Origin: Atribacter laminatus
GTDB lineage: Bacteria > Atribacterota > Atribacteria > Atribacterales > Atribacteraceae
Assembly: GCF_015775515.1 (NCBI RefSeq)
Contig: NZ_CP065383.1
Location: 2,294,001-2,358,000 of the forward strand
Reading direction: 5' to 3'
DNA length: 64,000 nucleotides
In this document: positions 52,326 to 61,205 of the stretch, one piece after another
Layout of the letters: each line of letters starts with the position of its first letter
How positions within the stretch are numbered: position 1 is the first letter of the stretch
Notes under the pieces: generated by a model
Databases searched by the model: none
What the model was told of the DNA's origin: nothing
Seen by the model: only the letters and a program-made list of their open reading frames with translations
Made by a program: the position numbers and the translations under genes

Positions 52326-55175
52326 GTGAAAAAATTAGAAGAATACATCGTACGTTATGCCTGGCCAATATTTATTGTAACTATTGCAATAACGATTATT
52401 TTCGGTATTCAATTTCGAAATATCCGCTTTGAAGATGATTTCACCAAATATGTCCCTGAAAGTGATCCTCAGGTTTCCTTTTATAACTCCTTAGAAGATA
52501 AATTTTCCAGTTTCCAAAAAAAATCGATGATAATTGCCCTAGAATTTGATGACTTATTCACTCCAGAAAGTTTAAATACCTTAGAACAAATAGTAAATGC
52601 GGTTGAGAAAGTCTCTGAAGTTAGAACAGTATCAGCGTTGACGAACATGCCCAAAATTATTCCCACCGAAGAGGGATTCAATGTCAAAGAAGTTGTTGAA
52701 ATCCTTCCACAAACTATCGAAGAAGCCCAAGATCTCAAATCTGATCTTCAAGATGACGAGTTGATCTGGGGCAAAATGGTGACTGAAGATGGAAAGGCAA
52801 CCATTGTCTCGATTTCTTTTTTTAGCACAGTTGACGAATACAAAGCCATTGATGCCGTACAAAAAGTCGTTGATCCATTGAAGGGAAATGCTCAAAAAGT
52901 GACCTACTTTGGGCTTCCGGTTATTACCCGTGAAATGGGCAACGATGCCCGGCAAACCATGGTACGACTTACCCCTATCGCAGCATTGATCATTCTATTA
53001 ATTCTATACTGGGGTTTTCGGACTTTTCAGGGAGTGATACTCCCCATCTTCGTTGCCTTGTTTTCTTCAATTTGGATTTTAGGTTTCTCAGTGGTATTGA
53101 ATCGACCTATGACTATGATATCGGCTGTCATTCCCATCATGATGGTTGCTTTGGTCTCGGCTTATGGTGTTCATTTTATGAACCGGTATTACGATTTCCG
53201 CCATCAACTGAATGGGAACGAAGTCATAAAAAGCACACTTAACTGGGTGCTGGTACCGATATTCTTAAGTGCAATAACCACCCTTGGTGGATTCTTTTCT
53301 TTGATGACTGCTCAATTCAAACCGGTTGCCGATTTTGGGTTATATGCAGGGTTAGGCGTTTTCTTCGGCTTTTTACTTGCAACCTTTTCATTAGCCGCCT
53401 TTTTAACCATATTCCGTCCCAAAAAAGCACCAACCCATTTCAGCAAAGTGGACGTTAGAAACTCCAATTCATTAATCAATAAAATCTTAAATTTTATATA
53501 TAAATCAGTAACTCACCGCAAAAAAGCCGTAGTAATAGGTACAATTATTGCAATTGTCATTTTAGGATTAGGTATTCCCCGAATTAATATTGAAACTACG
53601 GTTAAAGCAAGTATGGGTCCCAACCATCCGATTACCATCCTTTTGGAGTATTTTAAAAATCGATTTGGTGGATCCGATTACAATTATGTATATCTTGAGA
53701 CTGAAGACGTAAAAAATCCTTTTATTCTGCGTGAAATGGTTCGAATCTCTAAATACAGTGAACAGTTCTATGCATTCAAAGATTCTTCATCAATTGCCGA
53801 CTTTATTATGAATCTAAACGAAGCTGTGGAAGGTCCTGGATACAAAGCAATTCCCGATAGCATAGATAAAATTGGGAATCTCTGGTTATATGCTCAAGGC
53901 AACAGCTATATTGAAGGAAGAATAAATAAGGATGAGAATGCCAGCATTGTTGAATGCCGAGCCGAAGAATCAACCTCACAGATTTTAAATGAAGAAGTTC
54001 AACATATGATTCAATTTCTTGAATCTCGTCCACATACAGTTCGAGTTGTTCCTATTGATGAACCAGGAGCACAAGAATACTTAGCCGAAACCATCGTAAA
54101 CGATTTGGAAATATTTCTCAATCAATCTTTCCTTACTCGAGAAGAAGTGAAAAATACAGTGATGTCTATAGTTAAAAAACCAGACTCGGAATTTATCCAA
54201 CTCGACACCGAAACGGCAGAGAAAACAGCCAAAGGAGCGTCTTTAGAAATAGAAGACCTGGGTTTAACCGTGAGTGATGTTGCCCAAACCTTGCAAAGTT
54301 GGTTTACTGATAACCAATCTGTTTCTCTTGATCAAGCATTGGTTCGTGACTTTGAATTCGATGAAGGAACTGCGGAATACCTGGCGGATATCCTTTCTTA
54401 TTCAATAGAACAAGTTGGAAAAAGAGAAAAAATGAATTTCTTGAAAAGTGAAGTAGAACAAATTGTTGGTAATCCGCTTAGTGATGAATATCAGTTTATT
54501 TTTTACCAGGTTCTTGATTCCCAAGTGTATATACCGGACGAAGAAGGAGATATTACGGTTAGCTATCGGCTCACTGGATCACCTATCATTAATGACACGA
54601 TTAACAGCCGGTTATTTACTGAACAACAGCGGAGCATGATTGTTGCCTTTGCAGTTATCTTTTTATTGGTTTGGTTGCAGTTAAAGAACTTTAAAAGATC
54701 GGTTTTTGCTTATATCCCCCTCGCTCTCACTGTGTATACCTCATTTGGAATTATGGGTCTATTTAAAATCCCGCTCAATGTCGCAACATTGATGGTCGCC
54801 AGTATTGCAATTGGAGCGGGAATTGACTATACAATCCATTTTATTTATCGATGGAATCGGGAGTTGGAGATTGATCCGAAAAATGCCTTATTCAATACCG
54901 TTACCAGTACTGGTCGAGGGATGATTTTGAATTCACTGGCAGTTTCCTGTGGAACCTATGTTATGGCACTTGGTCCAATAAGCATGATGAGAAGTTTTGG
55001 TGCATTAATGGCGACCATTCTATTATTAGCTGTCGTTTATACTTTGTTCCTTCTCCCGTTACTTCTTTCGATCTGTGATCGAAAATTATTCTTATGTGAA
55101 GAAAACAACCACCATTCTCCAGTAAAAAAAGAAAAATCACCATTAAAAAAGAATAAAGGAGCCAAAAGAAAATGA
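52326..55175 (+). CDS. RND-superfamily exporter (MMPL/HAE3-type)
   Basis: 949 residues in two halves, each with one membrane helix, a large periplasmic loop and about five further helices. Helices follow YAWPIFIVTIAITIIFGIQF and recur near 215-385 (MISAVIPIMMVALVSAYGVHFMNRYYD) and 770-915 (VATLMVASIAIGAGIDYTIHFIYRWNREL), the paired GxxxD-type proton-path helices of this family. The second periplasmic loop is enlarged by a helical, acidic stretch (about 575-705). Likely moves lipids or other hydrophobic molecules with the two following gene products. Its end overlaps the next start by 4 bases. Confidence 0.9.
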   Translation: MKKLEEYIVRYAWPIFIVTIAITIIFGIQFRNIRFEDDFTKYVPESDPQVSFYNSLEDKFSSFQKKSMIIALEFDDLFTPESLNTLEQIVNAVEKVSEVRTVSALTNMPKIIPTEEGFNVKEVVEILPQTIEEAQDLKSDLQDDELIWGKMVTEDGKATIVSISFFSTVDEYKAIDAVQKVVDPLKGNAQKVTYFGLPVITREMGNDARQTMVRLTPIAALIILLILYWGFRTFQGVILPIFVALFSSIWILGFSVVLNRPMTMISAVIPIMMVALVSAYGVHFMNRYYDFRHQLNGNEVIKSTLNWVLVPIFLSAITTLGGFFSLMTAQFKPVADFGLYAGLGVFFGFLLATFSLAAFLTIFRPKKAPTHFSKVDVRNSNSLINKILNFIYKSVTHRKKAVVIGTIIAIVILGLGIPRINIETTVKASMGPNHPITILLEYFKNRFGGSDYNYVYLETEDVKNPFILREMVRISKYSEQFYAFKDSSSIADFIMNLNEAVEGPGYKAIPDSIDKIGNLWLYAQGNSYIEGRINKDENASIVECRAEESTSQILNEEVQHMIQFLESRPHTVRVVPIDEPGAQEYLAETIVNDLEIFLNQSFLTREEVKNTVMSIVKKPDSEFIQLDTETAEKTAKGASLEIEDLGLTVSDVAQTLQSWFTDNQSVSLDQALVRDFEFDEGTAEYLADILSYSIEQVGKREKMNFLKSEVEQIVGNPLSDEYQFIFYQVLDSQVYIPDEEGDITVSYRLTGSPIINDTINSRLFTEQQRSMIVAFAVIFLLVWLQLKNFKRSVFAYIPLALTVYTSFGIMGLFKIPLNVATLMVASIAIGAGIDYTIHFIYRWNRELEIDPKNALFNTVTSTGRGMILNSLAVSCGTYVMALGPISMMRSFGALMATILLLAVVYTLFLLPLLLSICDRKLFLCEENNHHSPVKKEKSPLKKNKGAKRK

Positions 55176-55945
55176 AAAAATTAATAATGACTTTTTTCCT
55201 CATAATTGTATTTGTGGCCTTTTCGCTTCAGGCATTTGCAATAACAGCAGACGAAATTCTCGATGAGATGGAAGCAAGAAGTGCATTGAATGCGACTCAA
55301 AAATCAGTTGGAACCATGATTATGACTGACGAAAAGGGGAAAGAAGAGAAACGAGATCTAGTTATGTATTCATACGATGATTCCGAGGACACCGAGAATC
55401 GGGCATTTATATTTCGTTTTCTAAGTCCGGCTGAAGTGAAAAATGTAACCATGCTTAGCATGAAAGATGGGGATCAGATATATCTCTTCATGCCGGCATT
55501 TAAAAAAGTTCGTCGTATTGCCGGTTCAGGCAAAAAAGAAAAATTCGCTGGAACCAATTTTTCTTTTGAGGATCTGAGCGGAGGTTACAGCAAAGACGAT
55601 TATGATGCAACTTTAATGAATGATGATGACGATGAGAATTACATTTTAGATCTCGTTCCGAATGATCCTGACTCTGATTATTCCAAGCTCATCATGACCG
55701 TTGATAAAGAGAAGTTTTACTTTAAAAAAATTGAGTTCATCGATCTCGACGGCAATCAGTGGAAGGTTTTAGAAGTCCAAAAAGTACAGGAAGAAGAGGA
55801 TGGAAGTATTACTATTTTAAAAATGTACTTCCAAGACCTTAAAGACAACTCAACCTCTTTGGTTGAGATGGAAAGCGTTGAAAAAGGAATTGATCTACCG
55901 AGTAACTTTTTCAGCGTTCGGACCATTCAAAGACCAGAAATTTGA
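55172..55945 (+). CDS. Outer-membrane lipoprotein-sorting-like protein (LolA-like)
   Basis: 257 residues with a signal peptide (LIMTFFLIIVFVAFSLQAFA). The mature protein looks like the LolA-like family (PF17131-type): ITADEILDEMEARSA, then FIFRFLSPAEVKNVTMLSMKDGDQIYLFMPAFKKVRRIAGSGKKEKFAGTNFSFEDLSGG, which is the hallmark block, ending with GIDLPSNFFSVRTIQR. Probably carries a lipid or other hydrophobic cargo across the periplasm between the RND protein and the outer-membrane protein encoded after it. Tightly coupled to both neighbours (overlap of 4, gap of 7). Confidence 0.88.
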   Translation: MKKLIMTFFLIIVFVAFSLQAFAITADEILDEMEARSALNATQKSVGTMIMTDEKGKEEKRDLVMYSYDDSEDTENRAFIFRFLSPAEVKNVTMLSMKDGDQIYLFMPAFKKVRRIAGSGKKEKFAGTNFSFEDLSGGYSKDDYDATLMNDDDDENYILDLVPNDPDSDYSKLIMTVDKEKFYFKKIEFIDLDGNQWKVLEVQKVQEEEDGSITILKMYFQDLKDNSTSLVEMESVEKGIDLPSNFFSVRTIQRPEI

Positions 55946-55952
55946 GGGCTGA

Positions 55953-57242
55953 ATGATGAAAGGTATTCTATTTTCTATATCAATTATGATCATTATTCTG
56001 GTTTTTACTCCTTTTTCGTTTGCTGCAGATATTTATGGCGAAGTAAGTGCCTATGGAAACTACGCCTTTGATACCGAAGGCTTTGGATATGGGACAAAGT
56101 TGCAGCTCAAATATAATCCATCTTTATCTGATGATTATTATCTCATGGCTGATGTATCTTTAAAGTACCAATCAGAAAACAACTATTCTCCAATACGATT
56201 AAATGAATTGTATATTCAGGGTTTTTCTACGCCTTCTGAAGATATCGATTATAAAGTTGGATATATGCATCTTACCTGGGGTGCGAGTGATGCCTTTAGT
56301 CCGATTGATAATATTAATCCCCGACCTTTTTCTCAATCGATCAGCCAAGATGCCCTCGATGAAAAAATCCCTGTTCTTGCCCTTAATGTCGAGTGGTATA
56401 TGAATCCAACCTGGTCATTGGAATTTGTTTATCAACCTGAATTTCAATCCAATTATCGACCGGATCAAATCGATAATTTGTTTTTAGGGTATCAATTGGC
56501 ATCAATGCTGGATTTAAATCCTCAAGTTATGCAAATTGATACCATTCAACACCTTCCTGAGGTTGGTTTTCTCAATCCTGTTTGGGGTGTGCGCGCTCGA
56601 GGAAATGTGGGAAGCGTAGATACGGCTTTTAGCTTCCTCAAAGGATACTATCTCAATGCTTATCCTTATCGTACTGATATTACAGTCAACCCAGATGGAT
56701 CGAGTTTGGTACAAACTGAGATGGGATATCCGGAAAGAAGTGTCTTAGGTGCCGAGTTTCAAGGGGAAATTCCTGGAATCGCCGGAGTCACTTTCCGTGC
56801 TGACTTTGCCCTTTTTATTCCTGAGAAATGGACCAATCAAATTACAACACATAACGCAGATGGAACCACCAACTTTACCACTGTTGATGTTTTCGATGAA
56901 ATGTATTGGAAAGCCAGTGTTGGGGCTGATTATACAGCCAGTGACAATAGCTATTATAACCTTATCTACCTGTTGGGAAATCCCTACGAAGAAGGAAAGG
57001 ATATCAACTCTTATCTCTTCTTTCGATTGGAAAAACCGAGTCCGGACAGCAAATGGAAACCATTTTTAAATTCCATCCTAAACCTCAACGATGGAAGCAT
57101 GATTAATGTTATCGGAACTGATTATAATCCAAAAGAAAATTGGACCATTACCTTATCCTATTCGATTTCGAGCGGTGCTCCACCTTCATTGCTGGCCATG
57201 GCAGGTGATACATTGTCTTTGAGTGTTAAGCATGTGTTTTAG
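55953..57242 (+). CDS. Predicted outer-membrane beta-barrel protein (DUF1302-like)
   Basis: 429 residues with a signal peptide (ending FSFAAD). The mature part is a run of amphipathic beta strands with frequent aromatic residues, reading YGEVSAYGNYAFDTEGFG at the start and GDTLSLSVKHVF at the end; a final Phe is typical of outer-membrane barrels. The LTWGASDAFSPIDNINPR segment near 107-124 resembles DUF1302 proteins that accompany RND and LolA-like proteins. It would be the outer-membrane part of the transport set. Confidence 0.82.
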   Translation: MMKGILFSISIMIIILVFTPFSFAADIYGEVSAYGNYAFDTEGFGYGTKLQLKYNPSLSDDYYLMADVSLKYQSENNYSPIRLNELYIQGFSTPSEDIDYKVGYMHLTWGASDAFSPIDNINPRPFSQSISQDALDEKIPVLALNVEWYMNPTWSLEFVYQPEFQSNYRPDQIDNLFLGYQLASMLDLNPQVMQIDTIQHLPEVGFLNPVWGVRARGNVGSVDTAFSFLKGYYLNAYPYRTDITVNPDGSSLVQTEMGYPERSVLGAEFQGEIPGIAGVTFRADFALFIPEKWTNQITTHNADGTTNFTTVDVFDEMYWKASVGADYTASDNSYYNLIYLLGNPYEEGKDINSYLFFRLEKPSPDSKWKPFLNSILNLNDGSMINVIGTDYNPKENWTITLSYSISSGAPPSLLAMAGDTLSLSVKHVF

Positions 57243-57253
57243 GAATTTTGTAT

Positions 57254-57298
57254 AATCAAGGCTTTTCATTAATTGAATTAATATGAAGGGCCTTGATT
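57254..57298 (+). terminator. Hairpin after the RND operon
   Basis: AATCAAGGC (57254-57262) pairs with GCCTTGATT (57290-57298), and inside it TTCATTAATT pairs with AATTAATATGAA, giving a long interrupted stem 12 bases after the stop codon. The following T run is weak. Confidence 0.5.
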
Positions 57299-57324
57299 TG
57301 TCATGACCGTGGGTTTTCTGGATA

Positions 57325-57543
57325 GACCTTCATGTTGCCTAACAGTACCAGATAACAATAAATATATATGCTGATCAATCTCCCTCTTTACAAAAGGGGG
57401 TAAAGGGGGGTTGGATTTTTTTAATGTTCCGTCATTGCGAGGAACGAAGTGACGTGGCAATCTCATTCCTAAAAGTCAAGGGGAGAAAAAATTTAAAAAG
57501 ATGAGATCCTCATGCCCTCGAAAAGCGAGGGCTCAGGATGACA
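57325..57543. repeat. Composite dispersed repeats
   Basis: The 57243-57665 gap holds, in order, GACCTTCATGTTGC through CAGTACCAGATAACAAT and GCTGATCAATCTCCC to AAAAGGGGGTAAAGGGGGG (57325-57415), then TTCCGTCATTGCGAGGAACG ending GACGTGGCAATCTC (57426-57464), then GATGAGATCCTCATGCCC...GGGCTCAGGATGACA (57500-57543). The first part and its neighbour are repeated in the same order at 62562-62668. The remaining bases up to the TetR gene show nothing further. Confidence 0.7.
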
Positions 57544-57665
57544 GATAAAAAACGCATCCCCCCACACCCCTCAATGGGGGAATTCATTTAATAGTATTTT
57601 GAGGATAGTACGATTTGTTCTATCCATTCGAATAATAACCAAAAAATAAAAAAGTTATATTTAAG

Positions 57666-58250
57666 GTGATATATTTGGTCGATAAAAAACAAAAAATTTT
57701 AGAAGCAGCAAAAAAAATTTTTGCTGAAAAGAGTTATTTTGAAGCAACTTTGGAAGAAATATCGAGTAGTTCAGGAGTTAAAAAATCTACCATCTATTAC
57801 TATTTCAGCAGTAAATTGGATTTGATGGTAGGTCTTATCGAACAAGTAATTCTTCAAGCAATGGAAAAAGTGAAGGATATTAATCCCACAGAAAACCAAA
57901 TAGAAAGAGTAGCTGCCATAATTGAAAATTTGTTTAATTTTATTATGGAAGAGCGCGAATTAATGACGGTATTTCAACGGGCAGGATATGATTTTCTCCA
58001 TCATCACAATACTCTGGAAGGATTTAAAAAGGTTATGGATAAATTCCAAGTGTTTCGTGATAATTTTGGCGATACCATCGGCAATATCGTTACTATCAAT
58101 GGTCTCATTATTACCGGAAAAGATTTCATGAGAGTTTTGACATCAAGCATTTGGGGATATTGTATGGATGAAAGTAAAGAAGGTAAAATTATTACTGAAG
58201 ATAAAAAAGAAATGTTTAAAGAGATATTTACAGCTTTTCTTAGAGAATGA
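57666..58250 (+). CDS. TetR-family regulator
   Basis: 194 residues. N-terminal helix-turn-helix: KKQKILEAAKKIFAEKSYFEATLEEISSSSGVKKSTIYYYFSSKLDLMVGLIEQVI, the standard TetR pattern; the rest is a helical ligand-binding domain (about 60-190). It follows the RND operon by 424 bases in the same direction and is the likely repressor of the promoter at 52247-52304. TTG/ATA codons lie near the 5' end; the start given has GGTGATA upstream and is tentative by one or two codons. Confidence 0.88.
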   Translation: MIYLVDKKQKILEAAKKIFAEKSYFEATLEEISSSSGVKKSTIYYYFSSKLDLMVGLIEQVILQAMEKVKDINPTENQIERVAAIIENLFNFIMEERELMTVFQRAGYDFLHHHNTLEGFKKVMDKFQVFRDNFGDTIGNIVTINGLIITGKDFMRVLTSSIWGYCMDESKEGKIITEDKKEMFKEIFTAFLRE

Positions 58251-58429
58251 TTGGAATCCATTTAAAAATCGCTTATATTTGCTGCATAGTTTATTATTCG
58301 GAAAAGCAAGTAACTTGTTCTATGCCATGGATCTTCCCCCACCAAAAGTAAAGAATTTTCCATTTTAAATCATGAAGAGGTTTTACTTAAAACCTAAACC
58401 CATTAAAAAGTTTTATTGAGGTGTAAAAA

Positions 58430-59461
58430 ATGAATATTGTCGATTTAAGGCGAGACACTATTACTCTTCCAACGCCGGCTATGGTCGATGCAGCTTTTAA
58501 AGCCACCTTGGGTGATTCGGTTTATGGAGAAGATCCCAACCAAGTTCATTTAGAAAAAATTGCAGCTGAAATCCTTGGAAAAGAAGCTTCGATTTTTGTT
58601 CCAAGCGGAACTATGGGTAACTTAGTTGCTCTTCTCACTCATACCAACCAAGGTGATGAACTGATTTGCGAAGAAAATGCTCATATTCGACTATCAGAAA
58701 CCGGTGGCGGAGCAATGGTAGGGGGATTGATGTTTCGGGGCATTGAAGATCATTCTGGTGTTCCCGATGTTTCAGCTGTCGAATCAGCAATTCGAGCCGA
58801 TGATATCCATTATCCTCGTACCAGCCTTATTTGTACTGAAATTACCCATTACCGTTACGGAGGAATTATACCGCCTTTAGAAAAGATTGAAGCTCTTTAT
58901 TCTTTTGCTCAAAAGAAGGGGATACCTGTTCATTGTGATGGAGCCCGGCTATTCAACGCAGCTGTTGCTTTAAACAAAGAAGTGGGCGACTTAACCTGTT
59001 ATGCCGATTCGGTCATGGTTTCTTTGTCAAAAGGTCTTGGTGCTCCAATCGGATCGATTCTTGCAGGGAGTTGCGGTTTTATTGAGAGGGCCAAAAGATA
59101 TCGAAAAATGCTGGGAGGTGGCATGCGTCAAACTGGATGGTTGGCAGTTTGCGGCATAATATCTCTACAAAAAGAGAACATTCAACTTTTAAGAGAAGAC
59201 CATCAAAATGCGAATTATTTAGCTCAGGGAATATCCCATCTACCAGGAATTAAAATCGATTTTAATCAGATACAGACAAATTTTATTTTAGTAGATATTT
59301 CCGGAACGAAAATTTCAGGAAAACTATTTATTGAAAAACTGAAAGAGAAAGGAGTTTTGGTAACTTTAGCAAAACCAAAGTTAATACGGATGGTCACATC
59401 CCGTGTTGTTAACAAACAAAACATTGATTATGCTATTGAAACTATAGGTAAAGTTCTGTAA
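58430..59461 (+). CDS. ltaE: Low-specificity L-threonine aldolase
   Basis: PLP enzyme splitting threonine or allo-threonine into glycine and acetaldehyde. 343 residues: DLRRDTITLPTPAM at the start, GDSVYGEDPNQVHLEKIAAEILGKEASIFVPSGTMGNLVAL near 30-68, VHCDGARLFNAAVAL near 168-182, and the PLP lysine in SVMVSLSKGLGAPIGSIL near 198-206. GGTG precedes the ATG. The following gene starts after 235 bases; that gap shows no feature. Confidence 0.94.
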   Translation: MNIVDLRRDTITLPTPAMVDAAFKATLGDSVYGEDPNQVHLEKIAAEILGKEASIFVPSGTMGNLVALLTHTNQGDELICEENAHIRLSETGGGAMVGGLMFRGIEDHSGVPDVSAVESAIRADDIHYPRTSLICTEITHYRYGGIIPPLEKIEALYSFAQKKGIPVHCDGARLFNAAVALNKEVGDLTCYADSVMVSLSKGLGAPIGSILAGSCGFIERAKRYRKMLGGGMRQTGWLAVCGIISLQKENIQLLREDHQNANYLAQGISHLPGIKIDFNQIQTNFILVDISGTKISGKLFIEKLKEKGVLVTLAKPKLIRMVTSRVVNKQNIDYAIETIGKVL

Positions 59462-59695
59462 TGCAGCATTTAGTTATGAGGTTAATTTAAAATTACTCAC
59501 ATCTAGACCTACAATTTTAAAGGAAATTGGCATTATCCCGTTCAAAAAATTTTCAAATAAGAGATAATCAATAATAAAAAAACAAAATTATTAAACTATT
59601 CTGGTTACTTTCCCAAATTGACTCTTTGTGTTATATTGCCAAAAAGAAATACAAATGTACTTTAAAAACCATTATTGTTGAGGTGGAGAATACAA

Positions 59696-60640
59696 ATGCC
59701 TGAAATAATATCTATGGGAGAAGCATTAGTAGAGATTATGAGGGAAAAAATTGGAGCCGGTTTAGACAAACCCGAAGTATTCATTGGTCCCTATCCCAGT
59801 GGTGCTCCAGCAATATTCGCTGATTGCGCAGCTCGACTGGGTGGGAAAGTGGGTTTTGTTGGGACAATCGGCAATGATGATTTTGGCAAAGTCATTCAAG
59901 ACCGCCTTCGTTTTGATGGTGTTGACCTAACCTATTTTCAAAGTAAGCCTGAGGCGACAACCGGAGTTGCATTTGTTGCTTATTTTTCTGATGGATCGAG
60001 AAAATTCTTATACCATATCCGAAATGCTGCAAGCGGTGTTATTGATAAAAGTCGGATCGTCAGTTCATATTTTAAAGGAGCCCGTTTTCTTCACATTAAT
60101 GGCTCAGCGGTTTCAATTAACCAGGATTGGAAAGAAACCATTTACTTGGCTATTGAAACAGCCAAAAAAAATGGGGTAAAAATTAGTTTTGATCCCAATA
60201 TCCGACCGGAAATATTAGGAGTTGATAAGGTGAGAGCCCTTTGCCAACCAATTATTGAAAATGCTTCAATTGTTTTCCCCTCAGGAGAAGAAGCAACTAT
60301 GCTCACCGGTAAAAAGGATCCCGAAGAAGCTGTTTTTGCACTTTTAGAAAAAGGTACTGATGTTGTTGTTCTTAAAAAGGGATCATTAGGAAGTACGGTT
60401 TATTCACGAGGAACAAAATATGATGTTCCCGCCTTTGAAGTAGAAGAAATTGACCCGACAGGAGCAGGAGATTGTTTTGACGCCGGTTTCTTAGTCAGTC
60501 TTATCCAAAAACGTTCTTTAAAGGAAAGTGCACGTTATGCAAATGCGGTTGGTGCATTGGCAGTAACCAGAAAGGGTCCAATGGAAGGTGCTCCCTTCCC
60601 AGAAGAGGTAGATAAATTAATAACTCTGAGCAAGAAATAA
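59696..60640 (+). CDS. PfkB-family carbohydrate kinase (KDG/fructokinase-like)
   Basis: 314 residues from ATG 59696, with GAGGTGGAG upstream; an earlier in-frame codon at 59675 lacks support. GEALVEIMREK at the start, YPSGAPAIFADCAARLGGKVGFVGTIGNDDFG near 31-62 and the catalytic anion-hole motif IDPTGAGDCFDAGFLV near 255-270. Phosphorylates a sugar or sugar acid such as fructose or 2-keto-3-deoxygluconate; the exact substrate is not decided by sequence. Confidence 0.92.
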   Translation: MPEIISMGEALVEIMREKIGAGLDKPEVFIGPYPSGAPAIFADCAARLGGKVGFVGTIGNDDFGKVIQDRLRFDGVDLTYFQSKPEATTGVAFVAYFSDGSRKFLYHIRNAASGVIDKSRIVSSYFKGARFLHINGSAVSINQDWKETIYLAIETAKKNGVKISFDPNIRPEILGVDKVRALCQPIIENASIVFPSGEEATMLTGKKDPEEAVFALLEKGTDVVVLKKGSLGSTVYSRGTKYDVPAFEVEEIDPTGAGDCFDAGFLVSLIQKRSLKESARYANAVGALAVTRKGPMEGAPFPEEVDKLITLSKK

Positions 60641-60750
60641 TAATTGAATATTGAGGTTATATAATTTGATTTAGACATGGTGGTGAGATTTTTAAGAATT
60701 AATGAAAGTTATTCTTTACAAAATACCTTAATAAAAGGAATATGATCTGA

Positions 60751-61170
60751 ATGCAGGAATTTTATGAAACCATCAAAGATATTCTCAGTGATATAAAAGT
60801 ATTTATCAAAAAAACCGAAGACCTTAAGGCAGAAATAATTGAGCAATTGATTATTGATTGCCCACAAAAAATATGCCTGACTGTTGAAGAGTATGCTGTT
60901 CAAGAAGAAATTAAACACTATTTATCTCAATTAAACGGGGTTTCGATTGAAGAAATAAATACTATCTATCGGAACAACTCGTTTTTGCAAACTATGGAAA
61001 TCGCTTTAGGAGAAAAGTTAGGGATGCTCTCCGACGAAACGTTTGAATGGATTGTTGAGATTGATTCGGCGTTAGGAACTTTTACTTCACTCCCAACTGA
61101 TAGCGCGTTGCAAAATAATTCGGCTGATGAAGAATACATATTTTCCGATGATAATGATATTACAAGTTAA
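60751..61170 (+). CDS. Unrecognised acidic protein
   Basis: 139 residues, strongly acidic, helical from 1 to about 75 (MQEFYETIKDILSDIKVFIKKTEDLKAEIIEQLIID) and low-complexity at the end (ADEEYIFSDDNDITS). No membrane segment, signal peptide or motif is seen. The start ATG has AAAGGAATATG upstream. It is encoded 35 bases before rarA in the same direction and may be co-transcribed with it. Confidence 0.6.
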   Translation: MQEFYETIKDILSDIKVFIKKTEDLKAEIIEQLIIDCPQKICLTVEEYAVQEEIKHYLSQLNGVSIEEINTIYRNNSFLQTMEIALGEKLGMLSDETFEWIVEIDSALGTFTSLPTDSALQNNSADEEYIFSDDNDITS

Positions 61171-61205
61171 AATAAAAAACCTTCTCTGTTTATAAGAGGG
61201 AAGCT

